Source: Methylotenera sp. (GTDB taxonomy: Bacteria; Pseudomonadota; Gammaproteobacteria; Burkholderiales; Methylophilaceae). Taken from it: a stretch of 39,646 nucleotides of DNA. The stretch is taken from contig NZ_JAUXOY010000024.1 of NCBI RefSeq assembly GCF_030684185.1, positions 1-39,646 of the forward strand, written 5' to 3'. Numbering within the stretch: position 1 is the first letter of the stretch; each line of letters starts with the position of its first letter. The notes beneath the pieces were generated by a model, which was not told the DNA's origin, made no database searches, and worked only from the letters and a program-made list of their open reading frames with translations. A program made the position numbers and the translations under genes. Below, piece after piece: positions 1-5,890 of this stretch.

Positions 1-72
1 ATTCATCATGCCACCATCATTCAGTGTGAAGGAGGCAGCTACCGAAGAAAATCATCTATGCAAAAACAGTAG
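1..72 (+). CDS. istB: IS21-family helper ATPase IstB, C-terminal fragment
   Basis: The reading frame is open from the window edge to a TAG stop at 70-72 and gives 23 residues, with HHATIIQCEGGSYRRK as the informative part. The last residues of IstB proteins characteristically read like (L)HHAxxxxxxGxSYRxK, so I take this as the tail of the IS21 AAA+ helper ATPase that assists the IstA transposase. The position fits: two terminal-type repeats and an element end follow within 70 bp. The body of the gene, and istA, would lie left of the window. The call rests on a short stretch and on the repeats next to it. Confidence 0.7.
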   Translation: MHHATIIQCEGGSYRRKSSMQKQ

Positions 73-140
73 TAAAAATCTCAGCGTCAACTAGACAAGA
101 TAATTGTCGCTGAACTGGACAAGATAGTTGACGCGCTACA
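1..140 (+). mobile_element. Right end of an IS21-family insertion sequence
   Basis: Two 20-bp direct repeats lie at 91-110 (CTAGACAAGATAATTGTCGC) and 115-134 (CTGGACAAGATAGTTGACGC), 17 of 20 identical and 24 bp apart. IS21-family elements carry such multiple subterminal repeats and end in CA. The sequence here reaches GCGCTACA at 133-140, exactly where homology of the neighbouring trbM gene stops. Together with the IstB tail at 1-72 this defines the right end of the element at about 140. The left end and target duplication are outside the window. Confidence 0.75.
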
Positions 141-596
141 AGTATATTCGTGATTGGTGTAAGCACTACAATAACTAGGTAATTGATTACTAATGCAGAA
201 GTAACCGGCATTCATGCTACCTGAGCCTGTATAAACCCATTCTCTTAATATGGTATTGAGAGATGTGGCATCACAGCGACCTGCTCCATTTGCAATTGCG
301 TTTATTAAAGACTTCATTTGAGGCGTTTCACTGGATACAGGGCATATATTCAAAAAATTAATACGCTCCCGGATGGTGTCGCCGAAATCATCAAAATTAA
401 TACTATAGTAGCGACTTAATGCTGGATTGCATTCACTTGGTGGGGATCCCGTAGAAAGACACAAAACGGCCTCGCAAGACAACTTTAAATCGCCAGTAAA
501 TTCATCTGCAATTGAAACTTTGCTTATCATCAATAATGACGAGATAATTAATGCTGTTTTTATTATTGAAATATTAATGTCATTGGTGATTTTCAT
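87..596 (-). CDS. trbM: TrbM-like conjugal transfer protein, 3' end replaced by IS21
   Basis: The protein starts with an N-terminal signal sequence (hydrophobic residues about 11-30, cleavage likely after SIA), so it is probably periplasmic. It then shows the TrbM-family pattern LSCEAVLCLSTGSPPSECNP, followed by a YYSI segment, FLNICPV and several further cysteines that could pair as disulfides. TrbM proteins are accessory factors of conjugative type IV secretion. Its ATG overlaps the virB4 stop codon (ATGA, 593-596), which implies translational coupling. From about position 140 downwards the reading frame runs into the IS21 end and the last ~17 residues (from CSAST on) are IS-derived, so the native C-terminus is lost. 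Whether the product still folds cannot be seen here. Confidence 0.75.
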   Translation of the reverse strand: MKITNDINISIIKTALIISSLLMISKVSIADEFTGDLKLSCEAVLCLSTGSPPSECNPALSRYYSINFDDFGDTIRERINFLNICPVSSETPQMKSLINAIANGAGRCDATSLNTILREWVYTGSGSMNAGYFCISNQLPSYCSAYTNHEYTCSASTILSSSATIILSS

Positions 597-3058
597 GTGA
601 GTACTCGATTCTGTTTAGTCATGATTTTACGTTGAGCCAGGCGTTCCAAATAAATTGGTAGCCAAACTTGCGGGTTATCGCCCGTTTCAAGACGGATCTC
701 ATCTAGAATCTCTACGTTATCTAATGAAGTGCTGAGTACATCTAACATTTCATTGAGGCCGCCAAGGTCTAGCGTGACAACCGTGGATTTGTGGCCTTGT
801 TTGACAAGGAATTGGCGGCTAGCCTCGCCGAGCGTGCGTATGGTTTGAAATTCCATCTCAGTAACCTTGAAACCGTCGACGTAATCATCATGATCCGCTT
901 TAGGATTTGGCAAGAATATCTGTGTCGCACTTTGCTCTACCATCGCGGCGACATGAGGTGTCTTAAGGATTTGTGCAGGGCTTTGCGTATCGAATATACC
1001 AAAACCATTTTGCTTACGAATGGTGTATTGTTTATTCACCGCAAAATCAGCAAATACCGGCAACTCTAATCGCTTCCAGAATTCAGCCATGACATAGATA
1101 AAACGACGACCATCAATTAGGCTTTCTGTGAGGTGCAGCAAATACATTGTCACTGGCGCCAAAATATCTTTGTTCTCCAGAAAATCTGTATCATCAAAAC
1201 CAAATAGGCGGCCTGTATTGAGATCTATCTTGTCATCAGGATTATCTAGTACCCAGCCATAACTGCCGCCCCGGCACCATTTTTGCAGATAATCATGCAC
1301 ACTATTCTTTTCGGTATTATCCAATTGCTGGCACACTGCATACAAACCTCTATTAGGACGTGTAAAAGTCATCATGACGCGCACCGCACGCTCCAAGTCG
1401 TGCTCTTCTGAAGCATCTAATGCGCGAGGAACTAAACTCTTGATCAGTTGCACTAGAAATCGAATATTATGTTCAGTGTTCTCTAATTGACATGGATTAA
1501 AACCAGTAGGAACCCCTTTCTTCAGTACGCGATAATTTCCACCAAGTGCTCGCAGAGCAACTTCAGCCCCACGGTCTTTATCAAAAAATACAATGGTTGG
1601 CAAATACTTCAAGGCCATGAGTAATAGGAATAATTCAAGTACAGTTTTTCCAGAGCCAGTCATGCCTATGATAGTAGTATTGCCAGGTGCTTTTTTGTCA
1701 GTGGAATCATCATCTTCAGGTGTACCGTGAAAGTTAAAGTAAAAAGGCGCACCATTGGGCGTTTTAAGAATAGTGACGGCTTCGCCCCACGGATTGTTAT
1801 TGCGTTTGCCTGTACCAAAACCGTGCATTGCTGCCAGACCTGCGAAGTTACGCGAAGTGAGATTAGCTTCTCTAGGACGAAAACGCCAGTTAGCCGGATG
1901 CTGCGCAAACCATGCAGCATCAGCTACTAAATCAATCAATGCTGTTTGATAGCCATCATTGCTCAACGCTGATCGCGCTTGCGCCATATTGCGGGTAGCG
2001 TCATCGACAGTGTCACCAAATATCGCTAACGAGTAATGATATTCACCCAGTACAAAATCGCCATTAATAAGCTGATCCAGCGCAACATTTAACGCATTGA
2101 TCTGAGAACCTGCAGCATCTTCAGTAGAAATCAACTGGTTGCGTTGACGTTCTAGTTTTTCTTTTGCGGTAGGTTTGTCCAGGACAGAAAAACTTTGTGT
2201 CTCTATGTACTCGTAAGGCGTATATAACAAGCTGTTCAGGCATCCAGCATCCGTGTTTTCAGGGTAATCTTTGATATCCAGCAGTGCAACAAATCGCGTT
2301 CTGTTTGGTGCGCGAATCTCCAACTTCTCACCAATAAAAAACAAACGTGAGGTTTGCAGTACATCACGAATGCGATGATTGCTGACGGGTACTTTCTCCC
2401 AGACACCATTGAGTAAATAGCCGTAAAACGCTAACTGCTGAGAGTAGGTAATGTTGTTTTCCTGAAATTCCGTGAGCACTTCTAAATCGTACTTTTTAAG
2501 GGTAGCCTGAATCTGTGAGCCCAACTCTGAGATCTTGCGTAGCGCTTGTTTTTCGGCTTCCTTTATCGAACGAAGCGATTTCTCAGTAATATCAACAACG
2601 CGGCCCAGTAAGCTTTTCTTAACCATGCCATAAGGACGATAAACCAGTGTGAGATAAGTTTCATTGCCCATCATGTTGTAGCCTGAGAATGTTTCGTAAT
2701 AACGTTTTGCCAATTCGTCAGCAAATGCTTCAGGGTATTTATTGTTGAATTTATCGGTGAATTGACGACGAATGCGATGTGACCATAAGGCGATTTCACC
2801 TAAACCACGAATAAGTTGATTGACCGCTTCATGTGCGGCATTCAAATCAATCGCATCCGTTGTTTCAAAAGCGATACCATCCACACGCCAGGTAATGAGA
2901 TAAGATCCATCAACGGTACGTACTACGCAGTCACTAATCTGGCTGCTATACGGTAAATCTTGCGCAGCTACGATTTCATTATTGGCTATTTTTTGGTATC
3001 TAGAGGAATTTGCTTTTCTCAATTCTTGTTTTTTAAATTCACCACTCTGTTGCATCAT
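593..3058 (-). CDS. virB4: VirB4-family ATPase of the conjugative type IV secretion system
   Basis: An 821-residue protein of the VirB4/TrbE/CagE family, the energising ATPase at the inner-membrane base of the mating channel. The N-terminal ~300 residues match the family in length and in segments such as YLTLVYRP. The Walker A loop GMTGSGKT lies at residues 465-472, followed by TIVFFDKDRG. In the Walker B segment the usual DEFW reads AEFW: the aspartate codon position is GCT (1085-1087 on the plus strand), so ATP hydrolysis may be impaired. I chose the ATG at 3058 over the GTG at 3064 because GAGG lies 5 nt upstream of it. The gene is separated from virB3 by the replication gene and the iteron origin, and overlaps trbM by 4 nt. 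Confidence 0.92.
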   Translation of the reverse strand: MMQQSGEFKKQELRKANSSRYQKIANNEIVAAQDLPYSSQISDCVVRTVDGSYLITWRVDGIAFETTDAIDLNAAHEAVNQLIRGLGEIALWSHRIRRQFTDKFNNKYPEAFADELAKRYYETFSGYNMMGNETYLTLVYRPYGMVKKSLLGRVVDITEKSLRSIKEAEKQALRKISELGSQIQATLKKYDLEVLTEFQENNITYSQQLAFYGYLLNGVWEKVPVSNHRIRDVLQTSRLFFIGEKLEIRAPNRTRFVALLDIKDYPENTDAGCLNSLLYTPYEYIETQSFSVLDKPTAKEKLERQRNQLISTEDAAGSQINALNVALDQLINGDFVLGEYHYSLAIFGDTVDDATRNMAQARSALSNDGYQTALIDLVADAAWFAQHPANWRFRPREANLTSRNFAGLAAMHGFGTGKRNNNPWGEAVTILKTPNGAPFYFNFHGTPEDDDSTDKKAPGNTTIIGMTGSGKTVLELFLLLMALKYLPTIVFFDKDRGAEVALRALGGNYRVLKKGVPTGFNPCQLENTEHNIRFLVQLIKSLVPRALDASEEHDLERAVRVMMTFTRPNRGLYAVCQQLDNTEKNSVHDYLQKWCRGGSYGWVLDNPDDKIDLNTGRLFGFDDTDFLENKDILAPVTMYLLHLTESLIDGRRFIYVMAEFWKRLELPVFADFAVNKQYTIRKQNGFGIFDTQSPAQILKTPHVAAMVEQSATQIFLPNPKADHDDYVDGFKVTEMEFQTIRTLGEASRQFLVKQGHKSTVVTLDLGGLNEMLDVLSTSLDNVEILDEIRLETGDNPQVWLPIYLERLAQRKIMTKQNRVLT
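1085..1087 (-). other. Walker B Asp-to-Ala codon in virB4
   Basis: The codon for residue 658 (numbered from the ATG at 3058) is GCT, giving IYVMAEFWKRL where family members normally have an acidic residue before EFW. GAT to GCT is a single A-to-C change. The sequence itself is clear; the expectation of Asp comes from family knowledge (TrwK/VirB4 DEFW). Confidence 0.7.
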
Positions 3059-3165
3059 AAACACCTCGAAAACACGATTAATAAAAGATTAAATAAAAGA
3101 CTAAAAGACTAGTGGCAAAAAAATCATCTTTATAATCAATAAAATCAATATGTTACAAAACAGAC

Positions 3166-3453
3166 CCGCGACCTATTCCTACCTATTTTTACAATTCATT
3201 TACATACCGCGACCTATTCCTACCTATTTTTGCTATTAGCCGCGACCTATTCCTACCTATCAAAATCTGACTTATCCACAATTTTGAGTATTTTTTAAGC
3301 AGTTTTTTTAATGCCGCGACCTATTCCTCCCTAACAATGGCTTTAAAAAACATCATCTTTTGCCTAAAATTTCATGGTGCGACCTATTCCTCCCTAATGC
3401 CGCGACCTATTCCTACCTATTTTTGCCAATTGCCGCGACCTATTCCTCCCTAT
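3166..3453. repeat. Seven iterons of the plasmid replication origin
   Basis: Seven copies of a 21-bp motif with core GCGACCTATTCC(T)(A/C)CCTA, all in one orientation, start at 3166, 3207, 3240, 3314, 3377, 3400 and 3433. Four end in TACCTAT; the copies at 3314, 3377 and 3433 have TCCCTA, and the copy at 3377 also differs at its first bases. Start-to-start distances are 41, 33, 74, 63, 23 and 33 bp, close to whole helical turns, as expected for initiator binding on one face of the DNA. The last iteron overlaps the rep stop codon at 3450-3452. Confidence 0.9.
3272..3280 (+). promoter_or_regulatory. DnaA box (perfect consensus)
   Basis: TTATCCACA, an exact match to the strong DnaA-binding consensus, lies between the third and fourth iterons. 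Confidence 0.8.
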
Positions 3454-4544
3454 TTTCTGCTCTCTAAAAGGCCTGTGGATAACTCGTTTTCTGCGTAACT
3501 CTTTCTCTTATTTGCTACTTTTACTTCACTAATAAAATTAGCTGTAGGCGATAAAATAAATACAACATCAGCGATTTTTCCATGATCACTAAACATATTT
3601 TTTACGCCAAAAGAGTAAATGACACCTGCTGATTTAATTTCGTCAAAAGAGCAATGTATCGCTTCAATAGCGTCGCGTTCTCGACCGTAGTTATTCAGCA
3701 TCTGACTGTCTCGTTTAATCGTGCTGTACCGTATCTCGAACGGTTTTAACTTGCTGGCAAAGACGTATTTGTCAATCAGCAGTCTGTGTATCCATCGTGC
3801 CAATTGAGTTTTATAGTCCATGAGAATTTTCAGGTCATATTGGCGATAATTCTCCAGCTTGATGGCCTCTGCAACCATAGGGTGAAACCTTGCCGACCAA
3901 TTGGCCGGAGCTTCGGTTTCATCCTGTATATAGTCCAACCCAACTAGATCATTTAGATAGCTGCTGACGATATAAACCTTGCCTCGGCCATTCACTGCTT
4001 TTTTGGAAACAATAATTTTGCTGCGAGACATAACTTCAAGGCTTTGAATAACCTCAATTTTTGATCGAGTATGACCAAATCTTTTAAGCATTTCACAAAG
4101 TTCATAAATAGTGAAACGCACAATAAGACTGGTATCTTCGGAGCCGTATTTTTCGATAAATATCTTGCGTAATGCTTCCTCGACCAGTTCTTCGTTTGCA
4201 CTCGGGTAATAATCTATTACCTCAATTCCCTTTGTAGTTTTATTGGGTTTCTGGCGGTTTTTGGTAGAGGCAGGTTGTATCTCAATTGAGTACGTTTCGT
4301 TGCGATATTGGAAGTCCATGTAATATGGCCTTAATACGCTTCGTTCATCACGTAACTTGTTCATCATTAATCTTGATATGGAATAACGAGGCATTACATC
4401 CCAAAGCCCTATCAGATTGGAATAGTTTTGCTGGTCTGCAGCATTACTAACATAAAATTGCTTGAATAAATCCAGCTGCTGTTGCCGCAATTTCGGTTTA
4501 TCCTGTTTTTTTATATTATTAGGAGAAGTCGTTTGATTAGGCAT
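3450..4544 (-). CDS. Plasmid replication initiator protein
   Basis: A 364-residue, basic protein that I take as the iteron-binding initiator. Its C-terminal half is rich in helical segments typical of winged-helix Rep proteins (for example LKILMDYKTQLARWIHRLLI and KPFEIRYSTIKRDSQMLNNYG). The strongest evidence is position: seven iterons and two DnaA boxes start within its stop codon. It resembles Rep proteins of broad-host-range conjugative plasmids more than chromosomal proteins, but I cannot assign an incompatibility group. It lies 5 bp downstream of virB3 and upstream of virB4, in the same direction, so the replication module is embedded in the transfer operon. Initiation in the host would normally also need DnaA and the DnaB helicase. 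Confidence 0.75.
   Translation of the reverse strand: MPNQTTSPNNIKKQDKPKLRQQQLDLFKQFYVSNAADQQNYSNLIGLWDVMPRYSISRLMMNKLRDERSVLRPYYMDFQYRNETYSIEIQPASTKNRQKPNKTTKGIEVIDYYPSANEELVEEALRKIFIEKYGSEDTSLIVRFTIYELCEMLKRFGHTRSKIEVIQSLEVMSRSKIIVSKKAVNGRGKVYIVSSYLNDLVGLDYIQDETEAPANWSARFHPMVAEAIKLENYRQYDLKILMDYKTQLARWIHRLLIDKYVFASKLKPFEIRYSTIKRDSQMLNNYGRERDAIEAIHCSFDEIKSAGVIYSFGVKNMFSDHGKIADVVFILSPTANFISEVKVANKRKSYAENELSTGLLESRK
3474..3482 (-). promoter_or_regulatory. DnaA box inside the rep 3' end
   Basis: TGTGGATAA on the plus strand is TTATCCACA on the minus strand. It encodes the Leu-Ser-Thr residues of ELSTG near the Rep C-terminus, so coding sequence and origin element overlap. Confidence 0.7.
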
Positions 4545-4549
4545 TTTGC

Positions 4550-4864
4550 TTATTGCTTCCTTTTCTTATAAGCAATCGGCGCATAACTCTTAGCACCCCA
4601 GAAGTGCGTATTACGATGTCTAATACTCATACGCAACCTTAATAGATGCTGTGTCAGGCGTTGATCATCCGTTTTTGAGATGAGTTTCATGGTAAAAAAT
4701 ATAGGCAGGATCATGGCAAATGAAATAATGCCTGCAGGTGTATATAGCCATAAGCCCCAGAAGCCTCCGATAACTAACGGAAAGCTGGCCACCATCAACG
4801 GCATGAGAGGCACACCCCACATCATGGTGGGGCGTGTACAGCCCTTAAATATCAGATCGCTCAT
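4550..4864 (-). CDS. virB3: VirB3-family T4SS inner-membrane protein
   Basis: A small protein of about 104 residues with the VirB3/TrbD layout: a short N-terminus (LIFKGCTRPTMMWGVP), two adjacent hydrophobic segments at about residues 20-40 and 42-62, and a basic cytoplasmic tail containing RHRNTHFWGAKSYAP. VirB3 is an inner-membrane partner of VirB4 in conjugative secretion. It begins just after virB2, and a GTG at 4870 two codons upstream is an alternative start. In most systems virB4 follows directly, sometimes fused; here rep and the origin intervene. Confidence 0.88.
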   Translation of the reverse strand: MSDLIFKGCTRPTMMWGVPLMPLMVASFPLVIGGFWGLWLYTPAGIISFAMILPIFFTMKLISKTDDQRLTQHLLRLRMSIRHRNTHFWGAKSYAPIAYKKRKQ

Positions 4865-4885
4865 ATGCACCCATTCGCAGCCTGA

Positions 4886-5197
4886 TTAGGCCATTATCAA
4901 ACCGGCAATAATGGCCGCAGAACCGATTAGAATGCCGCCTATCACGATGTTAGCAACATCCTGAAGGCGTGCTTGCTGAAATAAAAATTTGTAACCTGCG
5001 ATCATCAAGGCAATCGTGCAAACGATTACACCAATACCTTTGAGCCACATAGCCACGGTAGCAAGCATCGTGGCACCTGGGGTTAAGCCACCTGCATAGA
5101 CATTAGCCATAAATAGAAAGCTACTTACAGTGAAGCTAATCGTAATTACGTTATTAAGTAACGTGCGCTGATCTTGTTTAGATTTGATACTTGTCAT
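4886..5197 (-). CDS. virB2: VirB2-family pilin subunit
   Basis: A 103-residue protein with an N-terminal signal-like segment ending near VYA (residues about 18-35), then two hydrophobic helices (VAMWLKGIGVIVCTIALMIAGYKF and ANIVIGGILIGSAAIIAGLI regions) separated by a short polar loop, which is the typical layout of VirB2/TrbC prepilins. The mature pilin would polymerise into the conjugative pilus. AAAGGA about 8 nt before the ATG is a good ribosome binding site. It heads the virB2-virB3-rep-virB4-trbM run and is preceded by a gene-free interval with a poly-C tract, so a promoter for the pilus genes is expected there. Confidence 0.9.
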   Translation of the reverse strand: MTSIKSKQDQRTLLNNVITISFTVSSFLFMANVYAGGLTPGATMLATVAMWLKGIGVIVCTIALMIAGYKFLFQQARLQDVANIVIGGILIGSAAIIAGLIMA

Positions 5198-5485
5198 TGT
5201 TTATTTCCTTTGTCTTTAATTAAAAGAGGTTGCGTGAGGAATGCTTTCTCCCCCCCCCCCCACGCATCCGTCCATCAGCTACATCAACTTCATGTAGAAT
5301 TACAACTAGCGACATAACTTGGCTATCCTATGGCTCACGTTCGTTATGCCGTTAGGTAGCACAAAAGGCTTTGTCTCCCTTTGTGCTACCGCCCTCATCA
5401 GCAAGTCCTATCGTTCACGCTCTTGATGATGTTTGCCACGTACTGCGTAAAATAAAGGCTGTGGCCACACCTTTAAGTCATACCT
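5198..5485. promoter_or_regulatory. Intergenic region upstream of virB2 with poly-C tract, hairpin and repeats
   Basis: No gene is visible. It holds an uninterrupted run of 12 C at 5250-5261, an inverted repeat with 11-bp arms GGTAGCACAAA (5355-5365) and TTTGTGCTACC (5380-5390), and an imperfect direct repeat on both sides of that hairpin (5326-5348 and 5406-5428, both starting TCCTAT and containing TCACG). A smaller CTACAT/ATGTAG inverted repeat lies near 5278-5297. The hairpin has no following T-run on the coding strand, so a simple terminator is less likely than a regulatory or processing site. Confidence 0.5.
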
Positions 5486-5890
5486 TCATCGCATTACTAC
5501 TTCTGCAAATTGTTCATTAATAGCCGCGTTGATGATGTCTTTTTTCAATTGATGCTCATCCAGATAAGGCACTGGATATTGGTAGACACTATTAGCCCCT
5601 GCAGTACGTTTTTCCAGCCATGCACGGTAAGGCCTGTCTAGAAATATCTCAAAGGTTTTAACCGCTTTTGTATCGCTGTCCAGCGACGAAAAGTCTTTGA
5701 CACCTAGTAGGTTTTTAACCTTATTCTCAAAATCAGTTTGATCAACCGGGAATACCCAGAATGCGCCCTGGCACCATTGATAAAATAACGGTTCATTCAT
5801 CAAGTTATGGATAATCTGACTTGGCATCGTTGAAGCACTTAGTTGAGCGCCGGCATCTGCCATTGATTGTGTGTTTTTAAGTTGTGCCAT
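5486..5890 (-). CDS. Unknown element-encoded protein, 134 aa
   Basis: I do not recognise this protein. It has no signal peptide or membrane helix, is mildly acidic, and contains an aromatic stretch (FYQWCQGAFWVFPV, residues about 36-49) and the segment IFLDRPYRAWLEKRTAG. Its start codon overlaps the stop of the topoisomerase gene by one base (5890), so the two are almost certainly translated together. Being placed between topoisomerase and pilin genes of a conjugative element suggests a role in transfer or maintenance, but nothing in the sequence identifies one. Confidence 0.75.
   Translation of the reverse strand: MAQLKNTQSMADAGAQLSASTMPSQIIHNLMNEPLFYQWCQGAFWVFPVDQTDFENKVKNLLGVKDFSSLDSDTKAVKTFEIFLDRPYRAWLEKRTAGANSVYQYPVPYLDEHQLKKDIINAAINEQFAEVVMR

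Larger units (their letters stand above)
3100..3482. other. oriV: Candidate oriV: iterons, two DnaA boxes, AT-rich stretch
   Basis: Besides the iterons, this gene-free interval holds a perfect DnaA box TTATCCACA at 3272-3280 and a second perfect box in the opposite orientation (TGTGGATAA) at 3474-3482, inside the last codons of rep. AT-rich runs at 3281-3313 and 3086-3160 could be the unwinding region. A rep gene, iterons and DnaA boxes side by side are the standard parts of a theta-replicating plasmid origin. Function is inferred; the motifs are directly visible. No other gene is seen in 3065-3449. Confidence 0.85.

Noticed and set aside
1727-1949. Short plus-strand open frames inside virB4
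   Set aside because: They lie antisense to a well-supported conserved gene and have no recognisable product.
3166-3453. Regular 21-bp repeats resembling a CRISPR array
   Set aside because: Gaps between copies range from 2 to 53 bp, the repeats are not palindromic, no cas genes are adjacent, and a rep gene with DnaA boxes is; these are iterons.
5300-5360. Possible integron attC site (GTTAGGT with nearby CATAAC/GTTATG inverted repeat)
   Set aside because: No matching RYYYAAC core box is present on the same strand at the right distance and there is no integron integrase.
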